Of a stretch of 33,517 nucleotides of DNA, positions 1 to 6,868 are shown one piece after another. Location: positions 1 through 33,517 of the forward strand of contig DATIIH010000005.1 in the NCBI GenBank assembly GCA_035479875.1, given 5' to 3'. The position numbers were made by a program, and so were the translations under genes. The stretch's first letter is position 1. Every line of letters starts with the position of its first letter. The notes under the pieces were generated by a model. The model searched no databases. It saw nothing but the letters and a program-made list of their open reading frames with translations, and was not told where the DNA came from. Origin of the DNA: PMNU01 sp035479875. GTDB lineage: Bacteria; Patescibacteriota; Saccharimonadia; Saccharimonadales; UBA4665.

Positions 1-36
1 CAAAGGTCGTAGGTTCGAATCCTATCGGGCGTACCA
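1..36 (+). tRNA. 3' part of a tRNA (isotype not determinable)
   Basis: The first 36 bases hold the T arm (stem GTAGG, loop TTCGAAT, stem CCTAT), the 3' acceptor strand CGGGCGT, discriminator A and an encoded CCA. The anticodon lies outside the window, so the amino acid cannot be assigned. The matching 5' acceptor strand would be ACGCCCG. Confidence 0.9.
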
Positions 37-150
37 AACAAACTTCTGACTCATGTAGTCGGATTGCTGCGTGGCTTACTCGGAAATAATGAAGTCCGCT
101 ATTTTGCAGGCATACGATATGACTTGTACTAAATAGTAGCAGGAGAGCGT

Positions 151-744
151 ATGTCGTTTGAATCTGACGAATTTCGGAGTTTGCTAGATGCTCTCAGAGC
201 TGTTGACGCGGCCAAGACCGGGGCGCGTGACGCTGCTGATGCGGCTCGGAGAGATGCGCAGCAAGCAAGCCGGGCGCGCGCAGAAGAGTTTAGGCGTAAA
301 GGCGATGCAACTTTAGTCCTAGCATCGAGCATAGGAGCTCTTGCTACTGATCGAAACATACCCAAAGACATCGTGGTAGGGCATTGGGTCAAAAAGTGGT
401 GGCAATTTCGAGAACCTGAGTTTTTCGGTGAGTTGTATGGATGGCGCCTTGACGAGGTCTTTTTTGGTCAAGAATCGACTAGGATAGGCATGGGGCCCGA
501 CGCCGAACCCGAGTATGAATATACACCTGCCCATTATAGCGGGATCCTCTTGACCGCAGCAGGCCGGCTACACCAATTCGATCGCCCCTACAGCTCTCGT
601 TATCCGTCGACCGTAGGAGGCCTGACGGTGGCAGCCAGCAGCTCTGCAATCGGGTATTTTGAGTACGACGAACATTGGAGCTACCCAAGTGCCCGTTATG
701 ACACCGCATTGGCTAAATTTGTTATAGCACATGAGTTAGGCTAG
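151..744 (+). CDS. hypothetical protein, 197 aa
   Basis: I do not recognise this protein. The start is supported by an AGGAGA Shine-Dalgarno six bases upstream. Residues 1-50 are rich in Ala, Arg, Asp and Glu and should form a long helix or coiled coil. The rest is rich in Trp, Tyr and Phe (WVKKWWQF, then an acidic EPEYEY stretch) and looks like a folded mixed alpha/beta domain. There is no signal peptide or membrane segment, so it is probably cytoplasmic. It stands alone between the tRNA end and the next gene. A weak promoter, TTGCAG at 104-109 and TACTAA at 127-132 with a 17-base spacer, lies upstream. Confidence 0.7.
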   Translation: MSFESDEFRSLLDALRAVDAAKTGARDAADAARRDAQQASRARAEEFRRKGDATLVLASSIGALATDRNIPKDIVVGHWVKKWWQFREPEFFGELYGWRLDEVFFGQESTRIGMGPDAEPEYEYTPAHYSGILLTAAGRLHQFDRPYSSRYPSTVGGLTVAASSSAIGYFEYDEHWSYPSARYDTALAKFVIAHELG

Positions 745-829
745 CCTCTTCTACTGTAATCTTCAAACTTGACCCCGATGTAGCCTGTGTCGTAATTTAC
801 TATTCCGTTTATGGTATTCTTAATAAGAT

Positions 830-1429
830 ATGAAAAAGCGAGCAAAAAAAGCATCTCTTTGGGCAAACAAAAAGGTAGCGATAATCGTGGCAGCCGCATG
901 CTTGGTGGTTGCGGCCGGAGCAATGCTCACGGTTTACAAAGTGCGTACGTATAATCAGGCGGCCGACCAAGCAAACATCGTAGAGATAAGAGAGCTCGTT
1001 CTATTGGCAATCAGAGGCCTCAAGAAAGATGCGCCTGTTGACCCGCGCACCGGCGACGTATATTTTCCGGAGAGCGGGCTGTACCTACCCAACCCTCACA
1101 TGACTCTGCCGTTCACCTATTTATGGGACACGGGCGACGTCACAAACGCGCAGTCGCAGCTCAGCATCAGTACCTACCCGGTGTTTGGGACCACGCGGCT
1201 ATATACAGCCAGGAATAATATGGAGCTATTCGCCGCCATACCGGCCGTCCAAGCTTGCTCCAGGGGTATAAAGGTGGTCACTCAGAAGTTCGCACAAGAC
1301 GATACCCAAAACGTACTCAAGCACACGGTGCACCTCGATAACGGCAAAGACGTATACATATATCTAGAAAAAGATTGCCCACAACTCGCCACCACGGCAG
1401 ACGCCTTGGCAAACATAAGATCATTCTAG
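830..1429 (+). CDS. single-pass membrane protein, hypothetical, 199 aa
   Basis: The N-terminus is strongly basic (MKKRAKKASLWANKK) and is followed by one hydrophobic segment at about residues 17-38, then a soluble domain of about 160 residues. This predicts a type II membrane protein with the domain outside. The outer part contains two Cys (in QACSRG and KDCPQL) that could form a disulfide. No family is recognised. There is no clear Shine-Dalgarno; a TATTCT hexamer at 815-820 ends nine bases before the ATG, so the message is probably leaderless or nearly so. Confidence 0.7.
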   Translation: MKKRAKKASLWANKKVAIIVAAACLVVAAGAMLTVYKVRTYNQAADQANIVEIRELVLLAIRGLKKDAPVDPRTGDVYFPESGLYLPNPHMTLPFTYLWDTGDVTNAQSQLSISTYPVFGTTRLYTARNNMELFAAIPAVQACSRGIKVVTQKFAQDDTQNVLKHTVHLDNGKDVYIYLEKDCPQLATTADALANIRSF

Positions 1430-1473
1430 GCAGAGTTATGTACGATTTTGTAATCGAGCAACCTCTGTTCTGA

Positions 1474-1479
1474 TATGAT
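1474..1479 (+). promoter_or_regulatory. -10 element TATGAT for yjjX (leaderless)
   Basis: TATGAT ends six bases before the ATG at 1486 and no Shine-Dalgarno is present, so transcription should begin at or next to the start codon. Confidence 0.6.
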
Positions 1480-1485
1480 TAACCC

Positions 1486-2016
1486 ATGAAGAAAATTGTT
1501 GTTGCCTCGACGAATCCCGTAAAGATCAAGGCCACGCTCGAAGGCTTTAAACGCATGTTTCCGGATCAAGAGTTCGAAGCCGAAGGGATTTCTGCAGAGT
1601 CTGGCGTTAAAGATCAGCCTACCAATGATGAAGAAACGTTCCTGGGCGCGATGAACCGTGCGAGCAATGCCCGCAAGGCCGTCAGTAATGCCGACTACTA
1701 CGTTGGCCTGGAGGGCGGCATCGAAGCAAAGGGCGCAGAAATGGAGTCGTACGCTTGGATAGTTGTTATGTCCAAGGAAGGCAAGGTTGGCAAAGGTCGC
1801 ACCAGCGTATTTTTCTTGCCGCCCAGAGTCGCGGCCTTAATCGAAGAAGGCAAAGAGCTTGGTGAGGCCGACGACATTGTGTTTGGCAAGACGAACTCCA
1901 AGCAGGCGAATGGCGCGGTTGGTATTCTGACGCATGACGTGATACAGCGGTCAGATTATTACTCCGAGGCAATTATTTTTGCGCTCATCCCTTTCAAGAA
2001 TCCAACATTGTATTAG
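1486..2016 (+). CDS. yjjX: inosine/xanthosine triphosphatase, YjjX/DUF84 family
   Basis: The 176-aa length and sequence match the YjjX (DUF84) family of house-cleaning NTPases, which hydrolyse non-canonical ITP and XTP to diphosphates and keep deaminated purines out of nucleic acids. The N-terminal nucleotide-binding loop (VVASTNPVKIKAT), the central YYVGLEGGIE strand and the later FGKTNSKQANGAVGILT stretch are all present in the family order. It is cytoplasmic. The gene has its own -10 hexamer immediately upstream of the ATG, and the next gene starts 18 bases after its stop. Confidence 0.88.
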   Translation: MKKIVVASTNPVKIKATLEGFKRMFPDQEFEAEGISAESGVKDQPTNDEETFLGAMNRASNARKAVSNADYYVGLEGGIEAKGAEMESYAWIVVMSKEGKVGKGRTSVFFLPPRVAALIEEGKELGEADDIVFGKTNSKQANGAVGILTHDVIQRSDYYSEAIIFALIPFKNPTLY

Positions 2017-2022
2017 CTTTGT

Positions 2023-2028
2023 TACTAT
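2023..2028 (+). promoter_or_regulatory. -10 element TACTAT (leaderless)
   Basis: TACTAT ends six bases before the ATG at 2035, the same geometry as several other genes in the window. Confidence 0.5.
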
Positions 2029-2034
2029 AGAGCT

Positions 2035-2493
2035 ATGTACAAACCAAGCCTCCTTTTCGACCGCACTCCCGAGGAGAGGCAAGATGTATTTAAGTCTTGG
2101 GCGCGCGACGACCAAGCGTTCTTTGCAGCGGGCGCTTGCCATATCTTGGCCGATCTATTCGTACAACTGCATATGCATGAAGGCTTTAAGATGATCTATG
2201 TAAAGCCTAAGCAGGGCTTTGCGGGCAATCATGTGTACGCCACTAATGGCGTGTGGGCATTTGACCACAATGGGTGGACTAAAGAGAGCGAGCTACTTAA
2301 AGTTACTCGGCAGGCTTATACAGAAAGATATCCGGGCTGGAGCTGCACCAAGCACGTCATCGAACCCGCCATTGACGCGCTAGAGAATTTCTGCAAAGCC
2401 AATAATTGTCGATTGCCCTGGCAATTCGCCTATCTTCCTTGGGAGCGGGCCTACAAATATATTAAGCAGTTCCCTGATTCGCCGCCGGCTTAA
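2035..2493 (+). CDS. hypothetical protein, 152 aa
   Basis: This is a soluble protein without signal peptide or membrane segment, and I do not recognise its family. It contains conserved-looking aromatic and His-rich stretches (HILADLF, QLHMHEGF, AFDHNGW) and a C-terminal WQFAYLPWERAYKYIKQF segment. The ATG at 2035 is chosen because it follows a -10 hexamer by six bases. The gene ends 15 bases before the convergent stop of the PhoD-like gene. Codon use resembles that of its neighbours. Confidence 0.7.
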   Translation: MYKPSLLFDRTPEERQDVFKSWARDDQAFFAAGACHILADLFVQLHMHEGFKMIYVKPKQGFAGNHVYATNGVWAFDHNGWTKESELLKVTRQAYTERYPGWSCTKHVIEPAIDALENFCKANNCRLPWQFAYLPWERAYKYIKQFPDSPPA

Positions 2494-2508
2494 ACAGGGT
2501 CGGCGCTT

Positions 2509-4548
2509 TTATGGCTTGGTAGTTATCCAGGTGCCGGAGCCGGCATCCCATACCTTGGCCTTGGCTGTGTCCGGTACGCCGGATGCGTATATCTTGGGTG
2601 TGAAGGGGTCCCAGGTGCCAGTGCTAGCGTTCCACACTTTGCCTTTGCCCGCTGGCGGGGCACTGAAGGTGTCGGTCTGGGTGACGCGTTGGACTTGGTT
2701 GGTGGCGTCCCAACCGGAGAAAACCGACGTAATAGTGGTACCGTCGTCGGTGAGCGTGATGCGACCATAAAAACGGCAGTTGCCACCCGAATTGTTGTAC
2801 TCGGAAGTGAACGAGCCAAGGTCGAGTCCGCCGCCGGTGTTATGCATTGGCGCTGCACAGTAGACGGGGAAGCCGCCCCAGGCGTTGTCGGCCGGGGCAA
2901 CAACACCAAGACAGTGGGCGTCGCCGTGCCACAGCATGACGTTTTGTACCAGGCTGGCGTTAGTAGAAATGTAGTTGACGATGTCCATGCGCTCGGTGTT
3001 GTACGACCACCACTTGTCTGGGCCGTTAGTGAGCAGGAAGGGCGTAGCAGTACCGGCCCATTGGGGGTCCGAGATGATGACTTTGAGCGGTTCGGGCTGG
3101 ATGAGCTGGGTTTTTAGCCATGCAAGCTGCGTGGCACCAAGCATCGTTTTGGAAGCGTTGTCGGTGTTGGCTCCGGGTGAGCGATCGAGGTTGCGGACGT
3201 CGACCATGATGAAGCGCACGCGCCCTACGACCCAGGTCTGGTAGAGACCCCTAGGTGTGGGATTGGTGTCGCCGAGGGCGCCGTAAGGGAATACCTGTTG
3301 GTAGGCGGCAATGTTGGTGGCGGTGTATGCGGTGTTGGAGTCGCCGTTGTCCGGGCCTGATTCGTGGTCGCTACGGCAGTAGTAGCCCCAAGCATTGGCT
3401 ATCATCGCGCTTAGGCCGTTGGCGCCCGCGATCTGGGTTTCATATACACTCACTTGCGTAGCCAGGGTGGTAGAGACCGTACCGGAGTAGTCAAAGTCGC
3501 CCGTGAAGACGTTAAGGTCGGCGTTGTAGGTGGTCCAGTCGTTAATTGCTGCTGGATCGGCCGCTGCTTGAGTGATACATGACACCAGCGCTACGGTAAA
3601 GTTGGCTGGTACGCCCGCTTGCTTGAGCGTTTTTGCCTTGCCCACCGAACCGATGAGCGTTTCGCTCCCGCCAGATGGTGTGTCGGCTAACTGGTAGTAA
3701 TACTGGGTGCCGTAGCTTAGGCCGGTGGGAGTATGGCGGACGTAGCCCATAGAGTCGGGGACTTGCGCTGCTACGAAGGTGGCGTTGGCGGTAAGTGCAG
3801 CGTCGGTAGCTACTTTTAGGCGGACAGAAGTAGCTCCCGCTAGCTTGGAGACTACCGTGAAGCCGGTCTGGGTTGGCGCGCCGGCGATTGATTGCACAAC
3901 TGATCCTGGTGTTGGGCCGTTCGACTCCTTGAGCGTGATAAGGAGTGCGCTCCAGGCAGAAGAGACTATGGTGCAACTGGCCGTGACGGCTGTAGTAGAT
4001 GACACTTTTTGGTACGCCAAAGTGTCCCAGACGGACGTGGCGCCGGAATGGACGGTGCCGAGGTTGGTAAACGAACCAAAGCCGGAGGGCGCTCCGCCGC
4101 CGTTGCCGTCTTGGAATACGGCCACGCAAAGTTCATTGGCCTGGCTAAGCGTTCCAGTGGTGATGGACGGGCTGGTCGACGTGCCAGTGGTAGGAGTCGG
4201 TACTTGGTCGACGGCGCTTGCAGTAGCTACGCCGGAACAACCCAGAATAACGGCGGCATTTGAGGCGCCAGTAGCGCTGTAGGTAAGTGTGATGGTGTCG
4301 GACGTAGTGAGGGCAGTGGTGTTGAGAGCAACCCAAACCGAACATTTTTGGCCGCTAGTGACGCTCGCGGCTTTGGAGTAGCTGTTGCCCTGAGAGTCGA
4401 TCACGGCGTTGACATTGGCATTACCACCGCCAGCACCAATCACTATGGCGTCGCCAGTTGTAGTGGCGCTCGTAACAGTGATCGGGAAACTCAAAGCCCC
4501 AACGGACTGGTTAGCAGATGCAACTAAATATGGTGTGCCAAGTGCCAT
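2509..4548 (-). CDS. PhoD-like metallophosphatase with N-terminal beta domains
   Basis: The protein has 679 aa. Residues 1-208 form a Thr/Ser/Gly-rich beta domain of the sort seen in phage structural and surface proteins. Residues 215-310 resemble the Fn3-like N-terminal domain of PhoD. Residues 317-620 are a PhoD-type metallophosphatase, a family that cleaves phosphate mono- and diesters. Metal-site motifs are visible: GD at 350-351, SDHE at 393-396 and HGDAH at 541-545. The C-terminus carries two short copies of a KxKVWxAxxGTW unit. No signal peptide is present, which is odd for PhoD (normally Tat-exported). It starts five bases after the stop of the tail-fibre-like gene, so the two are one operon. 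The substrate is unknown. Confidence 0.8.
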   Translation of the reverse strand: MALGTPYLVASANQSVGALSFPITVTSATTTGDAIVIGAGGGNANVNAVIDSQGNSYSKAASVTSGQKCSVWVALNTTALTTSDTITLTYSATGASNAAVILGCSGVATASAVDQVPTPTTGTSTSPSITTGTLSQANELCVAVFQDGNGGGAPSGFGSFTNLGTVHSGATSVWDTLAYQKVSSTTAVTASCTIVSSAWSALLITLKESNGPTPGSVVQSIAGAPTQTGFTVVSKLAGATSVRLKVATDAALTANATFVAAQVPDSMGYVRHTPTGLSYGTQYYYQLADTPSGGSETLIGSVGKAKTLKQAGVPANFTVALVSCITQAAADPAAINDWTTYNADLNVFTGDFDYSGTVSTTLATQVSVYETQIAGANGLSAMIANAWGYYCRSDHESGPDNGDSNTAYTATNIAAYQQVFPYGALGDTNPTPRGLYQTWVVGRVRFIMVDVRNLDRSPGANTDNASKTMLGATQLAWLKTQLIQPEPLKVIISDPQWAGTATPFLLTNGPDKWWSYNTERMDIVNYISTNASLVQNVMLWHGDAHCLGVVAPADNAWGGFPVYCAAPMHNTGGGLDLGSFTSEYNNSGGNCRFYGRITLTDDGTTITSVFSGWDATNQVQRVTQTDTFSAPPAGKGKVWNASTGTWDPFTPKIYASGVPDTAKAKVWDAGSGTWITTKP

Positions 4549-4553
4549 TACAA

Positions 4554-5675
4554 CTAACCGCTCGTATCAAACCAAATATCGCCATCGTTTGGACTTGATG
4601 GCGCAGTGGTGCTAACAGTGATCTTGTACGGCAGGTTGGCTTTAGGGACTTCGCTAGAGGCATCCAAAGGGGCGTAGCCATTGACCGCGCCTTTGTTGGC
4701 AGATTTTTCGGTGGCAGCAAGGTCGCTAACGAGATTGGTGACTGCGGATTCCGGCAGGGCGATAACAGTACTGGCTGCTGCTGTGGCGCGGCCTTTACTG
4801 TCGAGGGTGAGTTGGGCGACGTGTGTCGCGTCTCCATAACTGCCGGCTCCTACGCCAGAAGTTGTAAGTGTGGGGTTGGGATACGTGCCTGTAAGGTCAC
4901 CTCCCGCACTACCCGTGGGCGGCAAAGAGGCGGGGATCTGTCCGAAGGCGGCTGCTTGACTCGAGGTTGTAGCATTCGGCACTAATGGCGAGTTGGAGAA
5001 TGTTTTTATACCAGTCACAGTCTCGGGCCCAGCAAGGTGGACAACGGCATTGTCGGCGGCTTTGGTAGCTAGGCCTGGCACTGTGGGGTTCGGATAAGTA
5101 CCAGTCAGGTCGCCACCCGCACTACCACTTGGTGGCAGCGAGGCTGGAATTTGCCCGAAAGCCGCCGCCTGCGTAGAGGTGGTGGCGTTAGGCACTACAG
5201 GTGAACTGGAGAAAGTCTTTACGCCGGCCACAGTCTCGGGGCCAGCTAAGTGGACAACGGCGTTGTCCGCGGCTTTGGTTGTTAGAGCGGGCACAGTCGG
5301 CGCTGCCGCGGTTCCAGCTAGATCGCCTGCAAGCTGCACGATGCCTTTGCTAGTGGTAGTGGCGTCGGGCACAGAACCGCCACCTGTAGGCGTGGCGGGC
5401 TGCCACTGTGAAGAGCCGGCGTTATATGACAACACTTGGCCGTCGCTGGGCGCGCCAGAATTTACCGGCCGTCCTTGCAGTCCGGTGACTGTCGGCGCAC
5501 CGGCGGTACCGCCGAAGTCGGCCGTCAATTGTACCTTACCCTTTGAGGTGGTCGTAGCGTCGGGGTTGACGACAACTTGGTGTGTGCCGTCAGCATTGTG
5601 CTCAACGGTCAAGTAGTCATTAAGAACGGCGCCCCAAACGCCATCGTCTCCACCGGGATTCGGTAATCGGCCCAT
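4554..5675 (-). CDS. phage-tail-fibre-like repeat protein, 373 aa
   Basis: The N-terminus (MGRLPNPGGDDGVWGAVLND, then HNADGTH) is typical of tail-fibre-like or surface-appendage proteins. The body is made of low-complexity Ala/Thr/Gly/Pro repeats: a DATTTSKG unit at 39 and 104, and a 71-residue unit twice at 133-203 and 204-270. The C-terminus ends TAPSSPNDGDIWFDTSG, a common tail-fibre ending. No signal peptide is seen. No portal, capsid, tape-measure or terminase gene is nearby, so this is not an obvious prophage. It is probably an elongated trimeric fibre, and it shares an operon with the PhoD-like gene. The Shine-Dalgarno is weak and distant. Confidence 0.7.
   Translation of the reverse strand: MGRLPNPGGDDGVWGAVLNDYLTVEHNADGTHQVVVNPDATTTSKGKVQLTADFGGTAGAPTVTGLQGRPVNSGAPSDGQVLSYNAGSSQWQPATPTGGGSVPDATTTSKGIVQLAGDLAGTAAAPTVPALTTKAADNAVVHLAGPETVAGVKTFSSSPVVPNATTSTQAAAFGQIPASLPPSGSAGGDLTGTYPNPTVPGLATKAADNAVVHLAGPETVTGIKTFSNSPLVPNATTSSQAAAFGQIPASLPPTGSAGGDLTGTYPNPTLTTSGVGAGSYGDATHVAQLTLDSKGRATAAASTVIALPESAVTNLVSDLAATEKSANKGAVNGYAPLDASSEVPKANLPYKITVSTTAPSSPNDGDIWFDTSG
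4866..5279 (-). repeat. tandem 213-bp coding repeat in the tail-fibre-like gene
   Basis: Two tandem copies (about 5067-5279 and 4866-5066) encode nearly identical blocks beginning TKAADNAVVHLAGPETV and ending GGDLTGTYPNPT. Differences are mostly conservative (V/I, S/N, S/T). Confidence 0.85.
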
Positions 5676-5727
5676 AGATCTGCGACTTTCACCTACTATT
5701 ACTTGCTTATGATTTAAGTTTACCGAA

Positions 5728-5733
5728 TGTCAA
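5728..5733 (-). promoter_or_regulatory. -35 element TTGACA upstream of the tail-fibre-like operon
   Basis: On the minus strand a perfect TTGACA lies 53 bases before the start at 5675. The matching -10 is poor (TAAGCA at 18 bases), so the assignment is tentative. Confidence 0.3.
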
Positions 5734-5831
5734 CCGATCGGGCAACAAAAAGAGGCCCGAATCCATTCTCATGCAAGGGGCAAACGCCAGCGTGGTTGGC
5801 TCACATCGCGCCCGCCGTAAGCTTGAGACCG

Positions 5832-5860
5832 TTGACGGGACGCCCAATCAGGCATACCAT
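5832..5860 (+). promoter_or_regulatory. promoter TTGACG-N17-TACCAT
   Basis: TTGACG at 5832-5837 and TACCAT at 5855-5860 have the optimal 17-base spacing and lie 35 bases upstream of the start at 5896. The 220-base gap 5676-5895 holds this promoter and the divergent one; nothing else was seen in it. Confidence 0.5.
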
Positions 5861-5895
5861 TTTAGTACATAACCATTAACGATTAGGCAAGGGAT

Positions 5896-6552
5896 ATGCG
5901 CATACTATCAAAGCTAAGTATCATGACCGTAGGGTTTTTGGTAAGCAGCTTCACCAGCGTAGCTGTGGTGGCTGCCGAGTCGAACTCGCACGCTCATGCG
6001 GAAGACACAACAACCACAACCACACAAACTACCGAGACCGAAGACACTACAGAAGGCTCGAATACTACAGAGAGTCACACTGGTAAAACCGAAGGTACGG
6101 ACGGCTCGACGAGTCATATTGGCACTAAGCTCGCGGAGGCTAAACTCAAAGTCTGCCAAAAGCGGGAAACAACAGTTAACAACATAATGGCCCGCATTGC
6201 CGACCGAGGACAGAAGCAACTCGATCTATTCACATCTATTGCCACGCGGGTAGAAACGTTTTATGCCAACAAAGGTAAGACACTCAGCAACTATGACGCC
6301 CTAGTGGCCGACGTGAATGCCAAAAAAGACGCCGCCCAAACAGAAGTGGACAGTGTGAAGGCCACGAGCGTCACGTTTAAGTGTGACGGTACAGACCCTA
6401 AAGGCACAGCCCAAAGCTTTAAGGGCGATCTTAAAGCCGAAATCGACGCTCTCAAAGCGTATAAAACAGCAGTCAAAAACTTAATTGTTGGTGTTAAGTC
6501 GGTGCAGGGTTCAACTACCTCAGCCGACAACAGCCAAGGTGGTGACCAATGA
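5896..6552 (+). CDS. secreted Thr-rich helical protein, hypothetical
   Basis: The 218-aa protein begins with a signal peptide of about 27 residues (basic start, hydrophobic LSIMTVGFLVSSF, then AVVAAES). A Thr/Glu-rich disordered linker follows (about 28-75), then a helical domain (about 76-200) with two Cys (KVCQK and FKCDG). The family is not recognised. Its stop overlaps the start of the prepilin gene (ATGA), so the two are translationally coupled and probably act together on the cell surface, for example as a minor pilus component or a periplasmic partner. A short AAGGG lies just before the ATG. Confidence 0.7.
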   Translation: MRILSKLSIMTVGFLVSSFTSVAVVAAESNSHAHAEDTTTTTTQTTETEDTTEGSNTTESHTGKTEGTDGSTSHIGTKLAEAKLKVCQKRETTVNNIMARIADRGQKQLDLFTSIATRVETFYANKGKTLSNYDALVADVNAKKDAAQTEVDSVKATSVTFKCDGTDPKGTAQSFKGDLKAEIDALKAYKTAVKNLIVGVKSVQGSTTSADNSQGGDQ

Positions 6553-6842
6553 AATATCGCGGTGATCAATCAGGGTTCTCGGTAGTTGAGCTTGTGGTCG
6601 TAGTAGTAGTGCTTGGCCTGCTCGGTTTTGTGAGCTACGGTGTGTACAGCCGTCATCATAAGGCGAATAATGCGGCAACGAGCGGCAGTCAATCTACTAC
6701 GGCCAGTGACGTTGCGTCTCCACCAAGCGTTAACTCAACCAGTGATCTGGATAAAGCGCAAACCACACTCGATCAAACAGATCCGAGCGGCAGTAACGGC
6801 ACTGATTCTAGCGAGCTAGACGCCCAGCTAGCAAGCTTGTAA
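6549..6842 (+). CDS. type IV prepilin-like protein, 97 aa
   Basis: A class III signal peptide is plain: a short basic leader (MKYRGDQSG) followed by FSVVELVVVVVVLGLLGFVSYGVY. This has the cleavage Gly, the mature Phe and Glu at mature +5, as required for prepilin peptidase cleavage and N-methylation. The mature part is short and Ser/Thr/Asp-rich, with no Cys pair, so this is more like a minor pilin or pseudopilin than a major subunit. The start overlaps the preceding stop as ATGA. No pilus assembly ATPase or peptidase gene lies in the window. Confidence 0.8.
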   Translation: MKYRGDQSGFSVVELVVVVVVLGLLGFVSYGVYSRHHKANNAATSGSQSTTASDVASPPSVNSTSDLDKAQTTLDQTDPSGSNGTDSSELDAQLASL

Positions 6843-6851
6843 CGTAACTAG

Positions 6852-6868
6852 GCGCGTGCCTTTTATTG
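6852..6868 (+). terminator. weak intrinsic terminator after the prepilin gene
   Basis: AGGC-GCGT-GCCT followed by TTTATT forms a four-base-pair GC-rich hairpin with a U tract between two convergent genes. The stem is short, so confidence is low. Confidence 0.35.

Noticed and set aside
2480..2510. Hairpin between the convergent genes at 2493/2509 as a terminator
   Set aside because: The best stem is five base pairs around a 16-base loop before the TTTT tract, too weak to claim.
4866..5279. CRISPR-like array
   Set aside because: The repeats are long, adjacent and in frame within one coding region with no unique spacers.
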